From a bacterium (lineage in GTDB: Bacteria > Armatimonadota > Zipacnadia > Zipacnadales > UBA11051): 34,434 bases of DNA. A model generated the notes under the pieces. The model was given only the letters and a program-made list of their open reading frames with translations. It was not told the DNA's origin and did not search any database. The position numbers and the translations under genes are program-made. The DNA is taken from contig JAUVVY010000041.1 of NCBI GenBank assembly GCA_030604405.1, forward strand, positions 1 through 34,434, written 5' to 3'. This document shows, piece by piece, positions 1 to 7,854 of the stretch (positions are counted from its first letter, which is position 1; every line of letters begins with the position of its first letter).

Positions 1-64
1 CATCGGCGGCATCCTTGGCGAGCTCGGCATTGAATGTTGCTGCATTTAAGCCTGTGTTCGCCAT
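1..64 (-). CDS. 5' end of a divergent gene running off the left edge
   Basis: Reading leftward from an ATG at 64, the frame is open to the window edge. It encodes about 21 residues beginning MANTGLNAATFNAELAKD. A purine-rich AGAGGGGG stretch lies just upstream and would serve as a ribosome binding site. Too little is present to name a family. If real, it is divergent from the gene that follows, so that neighbour is unlikely to start as far left as position 34. Inference only. Confidence 0.45.
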   Translation of the reverse strand, partial: MANTGLNAATFNAELAKDAAD

Positions 65-159
65 ATGCCCCCTCTTATCTTGCTTCTACCAACAATTTTT
101 TGCATAACTACAGTTCCAGCCCGACACATTATCATCAGGGAGTGAGCCCTCTGGCAATC

Positions 160-720
160 GTGTCAGTGCATTATTTCGAAAAACCCGGACCAGATAATAC
201 CGAGACAACACTGCAGGCCGCCAGGACGCGCGCGGAGCGGTTGGGCATAAGGCAACTGGTGCTCGCCTCCAACACAGGCAAGACGGCACTAACTGCCGCC
301 GAGATGATGCCGGAGATGGAGCGCATTGTCGGCGTCACCGAGGCTGCCGGGTGGTGGGACATTGACACGCCGCCCGACCCGGAGATAGTAGCACAGGCTG
401 AGGAGAAGGACGTCAAGTTCGTCACGGGCACACACGGGCTGATGGGCGCCGTCGGATGGGCCGTACAGAAATCGTTTGGCGGCCTGCCTCCCGTGGAACT
501 GATCGCGCGGACCTACTACACTTTCTCACCGGGCACCAAGGTCGCCATCGAGTGCATGCTTATGGCCGCCGACGCCGGGCTGCTATACATGGAGGAAGAT
601 GTCATAGCCATCGCCGGCACGGGCAGGGGCGCGGATACGGCGATGGTCGTGAGGCCCACCTTCAGCAACAAGTTCTTCGACCTGCGGATACGTGAGTTCC
701 TGGCAATGCCCAGAGGCTGA
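160..720 (+). CDS. Pyruvate kinase alpha/beta (C-terminal) domain-like protein
   Basis: The product is about 186 residues and resembles stand-alone proteins built from the C-terminal alpha/beta domain of pyruvate kinase. It opens with HYFEKPGPDNTETTL, followed by an ASNTGKTA segment where pyruvate kinase has its fructose-bisphosphate-binding-like loop. It ends with a VIAIAGTGRGADTA loop and a strand-like VRPTFSN. The barrel and catalytic residues of true pyruvate kinase are absent, so glycolytic activity is not expected; such proteins have no settled role. The start is uncertain: the frame is open from ATG 34, but conserved sequence begins near 169, and the putative divergent gene at 1-64 argues for a GTG at 142, 160 or 166. 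An AGGGAG stretch at 137-142 is the only ribosome-binding-like sequence. The stop lies seven bases from the convergent stop of the next gene. Confidence 0.7.
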   Translation: MSVHYFEKPGPDNTETTLQAARTRAERLGIRQLVLASNTGKTALTAAEMMPEMERIVGVTEAAGWWDIDTPPDPEIVAQAEEKDVKFVTGTHGLMGAVGWAVQKSFGGLPPVELIARTYYTFSPGTKVAIECMLMAADAGLLYMEEDVIAIAGTGRGADTAMVVRPTFSNKFFDLRIREFLAMPRG

Positions 721-726
721 GTGCGA

Positions 727-1941
727 TCACTGTTGTGCGAACTGCGGCAGTGAGAGAATGATATCAACCGCCTGGCTCAGGCTTTCTGCTACATAGTCGG
801 GCGGCTGTTCGCATCTCGCCACATGGTCGGCGACCTGGTCCTTAGCCTCACCCTCACCCCCGGCCCCTCTCCCACAGGGAGAGGGGGGTAAAGGCGTGTC
901 GCCGTTTTCTGTTTCCCCTCTCCCTGAGGGAGAGGGGTTAGGGGTGAGGGGCCGTTGGGCCGGAGAGGGGCTAGGGGTGAGGGCATCCACTATTCCAGCC
1001 AGCACACCAGACAGATCGTCAAGCACCTCACTGTTCGTGAATCTCAGAACTGTCAGCCCGCGGTTTTCCAACTCGTGTTGGCGTATCTGGTCGTATTCTT
1101 GAGTCGTGGCATGAACCGCGCCCTCAATCTCTACTACCAGGCCTTTTTCCTCGCAGTAGAAATCGGCAACATATCTTCCCAACGGGTGCTGCCGGCGGAA
1201 CTTAGTCCAAAGTACTCTGCGGTCGCGCAGGTATTCCCAGAGCTTTGCCTCGGCGCGGGTACTTTCAGCGCGAAGCTGGCGGCAAAGCTGTGTCATGTAT
1301 TCAGGCTTGTGCGCCTTTTCGATCGGCTTGTCTGTTGCCCAACGCTTACCCTCACCCCTAACCCCTCTCCCAGGGGGAGAGGGGGGCAAAGACATGTCGC
1401 CGTTTTCTGTTTCCCCTCTCCCCCTGGGAGAGGGGTTAGGGGTGAGGGGTATAGGCGGCAGCTCCCTGCGCGTCGTCAGGAAGATGCTGCTGCAGCCGGC
1501 TGCGTGCGCCGCGTTTATATCACTGCAACTGTCGCCCACAACTAGCGACCTCTGCAAATCAAGGCCGTACTTGGCTGCGGCTGTCAGCAGTTGCCCCGGA
1601 CGGGGCTTGCGGCAATGGCAGCCCTCGTCGGGCCGATGGGGGCAGTAGTGTATGCCGTGAATCAACCCGCCCGCCTCAGCGACCTCCAGGCGCATCCGTG
1701 TGAATGTGTCAAGCAGCGTCCGCTCCGAGAAATAGCCCCGGCCTACTCCCGACTGGTTCGATATCACATACACTTCCACCCCGTGCTCGTGCAGCCGCCT
1801 CAGGGCCGCCAGAGCATCCGCCCGGAAGCGAAACTCATCCCAGCTCTTTACGTAATCGTAGCTGTCCTCATTGATTACGCCGTCTCTATCCAGAAAGACG
1901 GCCGGCTTGCTGCGCAATCTGATACTCCTTAGTTTCACCAT
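727..1941 (-). CDS. GmhB-like HAD phosphatase interrupted in frame by a DUF559 nuclease domain
   Basis: Residues 1-163 are a HAD-IIIA phosphatase of the heptose-bisphosphate (GmhB) or histidinol-phosphate phosphatase type. Visible motifs are nucleophile/acid Asp18 and Asp20 in DRDGVIN, SNQSG at 61-65, a zinc site Cys100/His102/Cys108/Cys110 followed by the motif III Lys112, and GDSCSDI at 136-142. The last strand and helix of the fold appear only at the C-terminus, in DYVAESLSQAVDIIL. Between them, residues 165-364 come from a repeat-flanked cassette holding a DUF559 domain (about 216-318) with Asp260, Glu271, Glu273 and His277 in nuclease motif positions. All four phosphatase motifs precede the insertion, so that activity may survive. 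Normal relatives are 180-200 residues; this one is 404. TTG 1917, seven bases after AAGGAG, is an alternative start. Substrate unknown; heptose or nucleotide-sugar metabolism is a guess from the family. Confidence 0.85.
   Translation of the reverse strand: MVKLRSIRLRSKPAVFLDRDGVINEDSYDYVKSWDEFRFRADALAALRRLHEHGVEVYVISNQSGVGRGYFSERTLLDTFTRMRLEVAEAGGLIHGIHYCPHRPDEGCHCRKPRPGQLLTAAAKYGLDLQRSLVVGDSCSDINAAHAAGCSSIFLTTRRELPPIPLTPNPSPRGRGETENGDMSLPPSPPGRGVRGEGKRWATDKPIEKAHKPEYMTQLCRQLRAESTRAEAKLWEYLRDRRVLWTKFRRQHPLGRYVADFYCEEKGLVVEIEGAVHATTQEYDQIRQHELENRGLTVLRFTNSEVLDDLSGVLAGIVDALTPSPSPAQRPLTPNPSPSGRGETENGDTPLPPSPCGRGAGGEGEAKDQVADHVARCEQPPDYVAESLSQAVDIILSLPQFAQQ
851..950. repeat. 100-nt palindromic unit B
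   Basis: Two 36-nt arms (851-886 and 915-950) are inverted copies with about four mismatches and surround a 28-nt spacer (887-914). The spacer differs at only three positions from that of the unit at 1349-1448, and both lie in the same orientation. Each arm is itself a small hairpin of the CCCTCTCCC...GGGAGAGGG kind. In the minus frame it reads as PLTPNPSPSGRGE and PLPPSPCGRGAGGEG. Confidence 0.95.
962..983. repeat. Orphan half arm of the palindromic unit
   Basis: This 22-nt stretch, GGAGAGGGG-CTAGGGGTGAGGG, repeats the outer end of the right arm of the neighbouring unit with one or two changes. It has no partner arm, so it looks like the remains of a third unit at the nuclease side of the cassette. 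Confidence 0.8.
1349..1448. repeat. 100-nt palindromic unit A (perfect arms)
   Basis: Arms at 1349-1384 and 1413-1448 are perfect reverse complements over 36 nt, with a 28-nt spacer at 1385-1412. The spacer shares CGCCGTTTTCTGTTT exactly with the other unit. Perfect arms here against diverged arms in the other copy suggest this one is younger or maintained. In the minus frame it encodes PLTPNPSPRGRGE and PPSPPGRGVRGEG. Confidence 0.97.
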
Positions 1942-2083
1942 TACTCGTGCAACATTGATATCTTAACCCCAGGCACTTATCTTGGCAAATGTCGTCTGTA
2001 TTGGCTTATACTATCTGCATACCAAAGCGGCGGCCCACCAGGGCTGAAAATGCCGCAACCAGTCTGTAGAGGCACGAGAGATT

Positions 2084-2374
2084 ATGACCATCGCAGAATT
2101 TCAGAAGCTGATCGAGGACATATACTACGAAAAGGACAGCTCTCGCGGCATGGAGGCCACCTTCATGTGGTTTGTGGAGGAAGTCGGCGAGCTTTCGCGG
2201 GCACTGCGCTCGGGTTCGCAAGCTCAACTGCGCGACGAGTTCGCCGACGTTGCAGCCTGGCTGGCCACCCTCGCATCCATCGCCGGAGTGGACCTGCAGG
2301 AGGCTGTGACGGCCAAGTACGGCAACGGCTGCCCCAAGTGCGGCTCAACCCCTTGCGAGTGCGGAGATGGTTAG
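2084..2374 (+). CDS. MazG-like nucleotide pyrophosphohydrolase with C-terminal Cys motif
   Basis: At 96 residues this fits a single MazG-fold domain, the helical all-alpha NTP pyrophosphohydrolases that cleave nucleoside triphosphates to monophosphate and pyrophosphate. The metal-binding signature is visible as EEVGEL near residue 27-32 and DEFADV near 51-56, a spacing normal for the family. The last 20 residues carry GCPKCGSTPCEC, a possible zinc knuckle. The ATG follows a purine-rich ACGAGAGA stretch. The stop is three bases before the mnmA start, so the two genes are almost certainly cotranscribed. Cleansing of non-canonical or damaged nucleotides is the usual role; the actual substrate cannot be read from the sequence. 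Confidence 0.85.
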   Translation: MTIAEFQKLIEDIYYEKDSSRGMEATFMWFVEEVGELSRALRSGSQAQLRDEFADVAAWLATLASIAGVDLQEAVTAKYGNGCPKCGSTPCECGDG

Positions 2375-2377
2375 ACA

Positions 2378-3424
2378 GTGGCCAGGGTGATGGTCGCAGT
2401 CAGCGGAGGAGTAGATTCGGCAGTCGCGGCGCTGCTGCTGAAACAGCAGGGCCACGAGGTCTGCGGTGTGACGATCCAGACAGTCGCGTCTGCTGCCCCT
2501 GAACCGTTGTGGCAGGACGCCCTCGACAGCGCAAAGCAAATCTGCGCCATACTCGACATCCCGCATCAGGCAGTTGATTTTTCTGCCGAGTTTTCCGCTC
2601 ACGTCATAGACCATTTTGTCACCGAATATGCCATTGGGCGCACCCCGAACCCATGTGTGGTCTGCAACCCGGCGATCAAATGGGGCCATCTGCTTGACTA
2701 CGCCATCGCTGGCGGCTACGAGTATCTCGCGACCGGCCATTACGCCCGCATCCGCCAATCCACGGGGCGCTACCAGCTCTTGCGCGGCAACGACCCGGGC
2801 AAGGACCAGTCTTACATGCTCTACCGCCTCAGCCAGGAGCAGCTTGCCCGGACGCTGCTGCCGCTTGGCGAGTACACCAAGGACGCGGTGCGAAAACTTG
2901 CTGCGGCAAGCGACCTGCCGGTCGCCGCTAGGCCGGAGAGCCAGGACTTGTGCTTCATCGCCTCGGAGAATTACACCGATTTCCTGCGGGAGCGGCTGGA
3001 CTTCGCGCCTGGGCCGATACTCGACCTGGCCGGCAATAAGCTGGGCGAGCATCAGGGCCTGGCCGCCTACACTGTCGGTCAGCGTAAAGGTCTGGGGATC
3101 GCCGCCCCGCGGCCGCTTTACGTCATCCGTAAGGACGTGGAGAGCAATGCCCTGATCGTCGGCCCGCGCGAGGCTGTGTTCGTCAAGACTTGCCGTCTGA
3201 GCCGGCTCAATTGGGTGTCGGTGCCGCCGCCGGATTACGGCTGCGAAGTCGCCGGCCAACTGGAAGTCCGCTACCGCAGCAATCCTGTAAATGCCGTACT
3301 GAAGGTCGTAGCGAAAAACGCGGCGGCGAAGCTTGAAACCCCACAGGTCTGCGCGCCGGGCCAGTCAGGCGTGCTATATGACGGCGAGGTACTGCTGGGC
3401 GGCGGCGTCATCGAACCGGATTAA
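2378..3424 (+). CDS. mnmA: tRNA-specific 2-thiouridylase MnmA
   Basis: MnmA adenylates and thiolates U34 in the wobble position of Lys, Glu and Gln tRNAs, taking sulfur from a persulfide relay. The 348-residue protein shows the PP-loop SGGVDS at 9-14. The two catalytic cysteines are Cys93 in TPNPCVVCN and Cys192 in ESQDLCFI. It also has GHYAR and KDQSYML, the signature of ATP- and tRNA-contacting segments. The C-terminal beta-barrel domain follows GQRKGLG. Length is normal (E. coli 368). The GTG start at 2378 lies behind a GGAG inside the end of the MazG-like gene; GTG 2387 and ATG 2390 are alternatives but would cut the first strand. Confidence 0.96.
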   Translation: MARVMVAVSGGVDSAVAALLLKQQGHEVCGVTIQTVASAAPEPLWQDALDSAKQICAILDIPHQAVDFSAEFSAHVIDHFVTEYAIGRTPNPCVVCNPAIKWGHLLDYAIAGGYEYLATGHYARIRQSTGRYQLLRGNDPGKDQSYMLYRLSQEQLARTLLPLGEYTKDAVRKLAAASDLPVAARPESQDLCFIASENYTDFLRERLDFAPGPILDLAGNKLGEHQGLAAYTVGQRKGLGIAAPRPLYVIRKDVESNALIVGPREAVFVKTCRLSRLNWVSVPPPDYGCEVAGQLEVRYRSNPVNAVLKVVAKNAAAKLETPQVCAPGQSGVLYDGEVLLGGGVIEPD

Positions 3425-3460
3425 CCTCTGACCGGCCTCTCAAAGGCTTGGTAGGTTGCT

Positions 3461-4375
3461 ATGAATGCGACTTTCGATGTCTGTGCACTTGGATGTGTAT
3501 GCTGGGACATGCTTGGAACGGTCGAGCATTACCCGGCTCTGGACGAGAAGGTTGCGCTGCTTGAGTTCACTCAGCACGGCGGCGGCAGGGCCGGCACAGC
3601 GGCCGCCGCAGTCGTCGCAATGGGTGGTCAGGTTGCCGTTTTCGGGCGCACCGGCGACGACAGATTCGGCGAATACATACTGGCCGAGTTTGCGACTCTC
3701 GGCGTCAACACCAATGGGCTGGAGATAATTGTCGGCGAGTCTTCACAGTTCGCTTTCTGTGTGGCCCATCGCCAGACCGGCGAGCGCACAATCTTCTACA
3801 AACATGGCTCAATGCCGCGAATCGCCGCGGACGAAATTGACCTGGACGCACTGACCGACTGCCGCTGCCTGCTGGTCGATTCGCACCATCCGGGCGCTTC
3901 TATCGGCGGTGCCAGAGTCGCCAGAGCAAAGGGCGTGCCGGTAGTGCTGGACGCGGAGAGACCGGAGCCGCGGCTCGATGAGCTGTTTGCGGCCAGCGAT
4001 TACATAATTGTGCCTGCCGGCCTGGTTGAGACGCTTGGAGAAGCAGACGAGACCCTCGGGCGACAACAGATGTTGAGGCACGGTCCGGCCGCCCTGGTCG
4101 TCACCCGTGGGGCGGAGGGGGCCGACGTATATCACGGCCAGGACAGCTTCCACCAGCCGGCGTTCTCGGTGCCGGAGGTCATAGACACCACCGGCGCAGG
4201 AGATGTGTTCCACGGGGCGTTTGCGTATTGTGTGGCACTGGGATACGACCTCGCCCGATGCGCCGCTTTCGCTTCAGCAGCCGCTGCGTTGAGCACGACT
4301 GCCCTGGGAGGCCGCGGGCACTTACCGTCCATGGCCGAAGTCAAGGCCCTCGTTCACGGCCTGGACAGTAGCTAG
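3461..4375 (+). CDS. PfkB/ribokinase-family sugar kinase
   Basis: The protein has 304 residues, typical of the ribokinase superfamily that phosphorylates sugars or nucleosides with ATP. The N-terminal signature GGGRAGTAAAAVVAMG and FGRTGDDRFGEYI build the substrate lid region. The C-terminal DTTGAGDVFHGAFAY carries the anion hole and catalytic Asp. Start at ATG 3461 keeps the first strand (FDVCALGCVCWD) intact. It follows mnmA after 36 bases and may be read from the same transcript. The sugar specificity cannot be deduced. It ends convergent with the MscS gene. Confidence 0.9.
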   Translation: MNATFDVCALGCVCWDMLGTVEHYPALDEKVALLEFTQHGGGRAGTAAAAVVAMGGQVAVFGRTGDDRFGEYILAEFATLGVNTNGLEIIVGESSQFAFCVAHRQTGERTIFYKHGSMPRIAADEIDLDALTDCRCLLVDSHHPGASIGGARVARAKGVPVVLDAERPEPRLDELFAASDYIIVPAGLVETLGEADETLGRQQMLRHGPAALVVTRGAEGADVYHGQDSFHQPAFSVPEVIDTTGAGDVFHGAFAYCVALGYDLARCAAFASAAAALSTTALGGRGHLPSMAEVKALVHGLDSS

Positions 4376-4412
4376 CTTTAGCAACATCGCCGGGCCTGTG
4401 CTGCCGCTGACT

Positions 4413-5462
4413 CTAGATCAGGCGCGCGATCGTTTGTGTCTCGTTTTCATCCTCTTCGATCGGTGGCGGCAGGGGCATGCGCGAGAGGTCCGGATAGGTG
4501 CGGATCGTGCGGCCCTCCGGCATCAGGATCTCCGCCCTCGCCAGAGCGTTCTTGACCCGTATCGGCAACTCCTCGGTAGCCAGCCAGTCCTGGGTGGGGA
4601 ATATGGCGACTGGCATGCGCACACAGGCTGAGCCGCCGGGAGCTACTTCTGCTCCGGCCGGCCCCGCCAGCGGCAAATGCCGGGGGAAATCCTCCAACAT
4701 ATCGTCAATAACGGCCTGGATCACGCCGCTGGCCTTCTCGGCGTCCTCCGCGCTGCCCATCGGCACCTCGACTATGTAGTTGACGAAGTGCTCTTCATAG
4801 ACCGTAACGATGGTGATAGTGCCGTTGGGTATGTAGTGCAACTGGTTATCGAGGTCCTTGAGCACCGTCACGCGCAGACCGATCACTTCGACCAGCCCGA
4901 ATTTGCCGCCGACCTCGATGTAGTCGCCCACCACGTACTGGCCCTCCAGCAGCAAGAAGAAGCCACTGATCGTGTCTTTCACCAGTGTCTGAGCGCCGAA
5001 GCCGACCGCGATACCGAGAATCCCTGCGCCAGCCAGGACAGTCGTGAGGGGGACATTCATTACCGACAATATCCCTAGTATAGCGCCGATGCCGATAACC
5101 CATTTGGCGACATTGGCCAACAGCCCAAGCACCGTCACTGCACGCCGGGCCTGCTGCCGCACACGAGCACGCGCCGTCATGGCTTCGGCTTCAAGACGCA
5201 ACACAGCGCGGCGGATTATCAGCATGACTATCCAGTAAACGAAGACCGACAGCAGGAGGATGAACACTATGAGACTCAGCTTCTCATAACTCGATCCCGC
5301 ATCGCTGACGTCGTCGAGGATCTCAAACACAACCCACCTCGCCCTTTCTACTGCTTCGGGCGCTTCCTCGGCGTCCGGCACATCCTCCTGGCAATATCCG
5401 ACAGCCAAAGGTATCAGCACTAGAACAGCGAACCATGCAATGCGCGCCTTGATACTGTTCAT
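4413..5462 (-). CDS. MscS-family small-conductance mechanosensitive channel
   Basis: About 349 residues. The N-terminus (MNSIKARIAWFAVLVLIPLA) is a signal peptide or first membrane helix. A short acidic stretch follows, then a helix (LSLIVFILLLSVFVYWIV), an Arg-rich connector, and the MscS core. The pore-lining helix is the Gly/Ala-rich TTVLAGAGILGIAVGFGAQ, followed by the beta domain with EGQYVVGDYIEVGG and IPNGTI. Such channels open under membrane tension to release solutes during osmotic downshock. The ATG at 5462 is chosen because GGAGGG lies just upstream; the in-frame ATG at 5480 is before that site. The tail ends acidic. It is a lone gene facing the PfkB gene. Confidence 0.92.
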   Translation of the reverse strand: MNSIKARIAWFAVLVLIPLAVGYCQEDVPDAEEAPEAVERARWVVFEILDDVSDAGSSYEKLSLIVFILLLSVFVYWIVMLIIRRAVLRLEAEAMTARARVRQQARRAVTVLGLLANVAKWVIGIGAILGILSVMNVPLTTVLAGAGILGIAVGFGAQTLVKDTISGFFLLLEGQYVVGDYIEVGGKFGLVEVIGLRVTVLKDLDNQLHYIPNGTITIVTVYEEHFVNYIVEVPMGSAEDAEKASGVIQAVIDDMLEDFPRHLPLAGPAGAEVAPGGSACVRMPVAIFPTQDWLATEELPIRVKNALARAEILMPEGRTIRTYPDLSRMPLPPPIEEDENETQTIARLI

Positions 5463-5583
5463 CCATGCACCCTCCAACACTTACGCGGCTAGTTGCACTA
5501 CACTTGCTCTACAGCGGCAATTCTTCAAAGGGCTACTCGAGCCCGACGTCGTCAGTTCACGAATAATAGATTCCATCTGTTCT

Positions 5584-7854
5584 TCAGAAAAACAGTCGCT
5601 CCCACCATCGCGGCCCGCGCTCTTTCGCCGGCAACTCCACCTTGAAGCCTTCGGCCGGAAATATCCCGCGCGTCCAGCCCACATGCGGATCAACCAGCCG
5701 CATTGAGACGCAGGTGATATCGAGCGGATCGAGCCGCAGATAGATGGCGGGCTGTTTCGTCTCCAGCGCCTTCCCAGTCAGCCTGAATATCGGCTGGAAC
5801 TGCTGCTGCACGAACTCACCGTAGTATGCCAGCCGCAAGAGCTTGACCGTAACCGGCTGCGAGCGCAGACCCAGGGCCACTGCTACCGGCTCGTGGGTGT
5901 TATTCCACATCACCACGATGCCCTCATCGCCGCGGAGAAATAGCTTGTACGTTACTTGCCCATCCGGACGCGGCGACATGGTTTCGATAGCGCCCAGTGC
6001 CACCACCGGCGTAGCAGCAGCAAGCTCCGGCACCAGGGCGGCAAATAGCTCCGCGACCGGGTCTGCTTCATCGCCGTCGGCCGCCGCGAGCAGCCCCACC
6101 CGGTCGGCACTGTCGCGCGCACTCAACAGCACGGCCGTGGCCCCCTGATAGAGAGCGTTGACCATGGTCTTGCCGAGTTTCAGGGCATCAATGCGCCTGT
6201 CGCCGCTGCCGGCGAGGTCTGTGGCTAGAACGGTGAACGGCAGGGCTACCCCGGCGGCTCGTGCGGCTTGTCTTATCGGTGCAAGGTCCGTGCGCTGGTT
6301 GAACCGTACCCAGTAGGCCGATGGCGCGGCAAGACTGCGACCGTCTAATTCCGCGTGAAGCACTGTCGCCCCAGGCAGCGGCGGCAGTTGCAGCGCCAGA
6401 CTTTGCACGGCCCAGGTCCCGCTCGTGTTGCCCGCGCACTCCTGCAGGCTGATTGCATCCAGCGGATAGTCGGGAGGCAACTGCAGGGCGCGGTCTTGCT
6501 CATTCCATTGCAGGTGATAGGGGAAAGAAAAGATATTCGGCGAGTGATCCTGTGTGTATAGATACGCCGCAAGCCTCCGCAAGGCCGCCCCGGCCTGTTC
6601 CACAGACGCCGATTCGGCAGTGTACGGCAACCAGCAGTGCCGCCGGCCGGCTTCGTCCGGTTTCGCCAGGTCTGCAGCCAGATCGTCCAGAGCTTCTGCC
6701 TCGGGCGACAGCAGGTATTCGAAGCCGCTTTGATGATTGACCGGTGCCTCCCGCGCGGTTCCAACTGCGAGGTGCTGGATGCCTGCACCGAGCGGAAGTA
6801 GCTTCGCCAAGAGCGAAACAGACGGCGGCTCGTCTTCTCCGGGCCAGCTTGCTCCCAGCACCGGGTAACCCGACTCAGTGTGTAGCAGCAGCGGCACCGA
6901 GGCTTGACTATCCTTGTAGCTGAAAGTTATTTTCAGCCAGCAGTCTTCACCAAGCAGCCGTTGTACCGGAATATAAAAGTGCATAGTCTCTTTCGGCGGC
7001 ACCGGCACCGACCAGTCGGGCACCTTTACGTCTGCAGGGCCCTGGACGGATACTTCGAGCCGCTTTTTCTGGCTGCCACGGTTCGTACAGTACGTATCAA
7101 TGCCCTGCCGAATTCCACGCCGGCAGGATGCTTCCTCGGGGATGCTGATCTGCATTCCGGCCAGGTCAAGCAGCAGGTCGGCCTGCTGTCCGATCTGCCG
7201 CCTGCGAGCATCGAGCAATCCATCGGGAGTCCAATCCGCCGGCAGCGGCTCCGGATAACTGGCCGCATCTGCCATCGCTTCATGTGGCTGCGGCCCTGGC
7301 GGGTTGTGCGCGAACACCTCCACTTCGTCTAGCGCCCATCCGCCGTCGCCTGTCGCTGTTATCGCCAGGCATAAGGGCCGCTGCGGGTCATGGCGCGCGG
7401 CCACCGTCAGCCTCAGCCTGTGCCAGTTGTTGTCCCCTCCGCCAGGCAGCGTCCACAACGGCTCGGGCGGTAGCATCTCGTGCTCTGCTGCTGAGGGCAC
7501 CAGGCCGATGCTCAATTGGGCGGCCGGGGACAGCGCCCGCACCCGCAGTTGCAGCTCAAACGGGTTGCCAATCTCGGTCACGGGAAGCGGTGCCGAGACC
7601 AACATCGCCTCATTGTCCGCCGTGGCGACAAGCTGCGCGCATTTCTGCCCTGCCGCCGGCCGATCGGCAGAGGCGGACACGTTGGCGGCTCCGTCGGCGA
7701 GAGCTTGCCAGCCGGCCAGGCCATCCTCGAAGCCCCCGTTGCCAAGCCCAATGGCGTACCCGCCTACACAAAAGCTCAGTGCCAGCGCGGCCAACAAAAA
7801 CACTCTTTGAGAAATCCTTGCTACTATCCTGTCCGCCTCCCTCACGGCATCCAC
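5584..7854 (-). CDS. Large secreted protein of unknown function with N-terminal CBM-like domain
   Basis: A 756-residue protein with an N-terminal signal sequence (RVFLLAALALSFCVGGYA). It starts at GTG 7854, overlapping the end of the upstream gene by 13 bases. Residues 35-190 resemble a jelly-roll carbohydrate-binding module: GNGGFEDGLAGWQ, then a late WALDEVEVF strand, as in CBM4/9-type folds. The middle (about 340-620) contains blocks such as HLQWNEQD and GATAVLLSAR that could belong to an alpha/beta barrel. I do not recognise catalytic residues. The C-terminal 150 residues look like a beta-sandwich. A role in binding or remodelling extracellular glycans is an inference from the CBM-like start only. 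Overlap with the secretion-type F protein implies coupled translation. Confidence 0.6.
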   Translation of the reverse strand: MDAVREADRIVARISQRVFLLAALALSFCVGGYAIGLGNGGFEDGLAGWQALADGAANVSASADRPAAGQKCAQLVATADNEAMLVSAPLPVTEIGNPFELQLRVRALSPAAQLSIGLVPSAAEHEMLPPEPLWTLPGGGDNNWHRLRLTVAARHDPQRPLCLAITATGDGGWALDEVEVFAHNPPGPQPHEAMADAASYPEPLPADWTPDGLLDARRRQIGQQADLLLDLAGMQISIPEEASCRRGIRQGIDTYCTNRGSQKKRLEVSVQGPADVKVPDWSVPVPPKETMHFYIPVQRLLGEDCWLKITFSYKDSQASVPLLLHTESGYPVLGASWPGEDEPPSVSLLAKLLPLGAGIQHLAVGTAREAPVNHQSGFEYLLSPEAEALDDLAADLAKPDEAGRRHCWLPYTAESASVEQAGAALRRLAAYLYTQDHSPNIFSFPYHLQWNEQDRALQLPPDYPLDAISLQECAGNTSGTWAVQSLALQLPPLPGATVLHAELDGRSLAAPSAYWVRFNQRTDLAPIRQAARAAGVALPFTVLATDLAGSGDRRIDALKLGKTMVNALYQGATAVLLSARDSADRVGLLAAADGDEADPVAELFAALVPELAAATPVVALGAIETMSPRPDGQVTYKLFLRGDEGIVVMWNNTHEPVAVALGLRSQPVTVKLLRLAYYGEFVQQQFQPIFRLTGKALETKQPAIYLRLDPLDITCVSMRLVDPHVGWTRGIFPAEGFKVELPAKERGPRWWERLFF

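Larger units (their letters stand above)
851..1448 (-). mobile_element. Putative palindrome-flanked DUF559 cassette
   Basis: A 598-bp block bounded by two same-orientation copies of a 100-nt palindromic unit encloses a Vsr-like DUF559 nuclease domain. On the minus strand the order is unit A, nuclease, an orphan half arm, unit B. The nuclease part has its own in-frame ATG at 1296, where stand-alone DUF559 proteins usually begin. The block splits a HAD phosphatase fold between its last two secondary-structure elements. No clear target-site duplication is visible at the edges. Mobility is inferred from the insertion geometry and the nuclease, not observed. Confidence 0.6.

Noticed and set aside
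955-1648. Overlapping plus-strand reading frames across the HAD/DUF559 gene (for example 955-1545 and 1295-1648)
   Set aside because: They are by-products of the stop-free palindromic units and GC-rich codons; their peptides show only the LTPLP/GEGLGVRG-type repeat translation and antisense sequence.
1982-2012. Possible promoter TTGGCA ... TATACT ahead of the MazG-like gene
   Set aside because: The 19-base spacer and weak -35 do not stand out from chance in this divergent gap.
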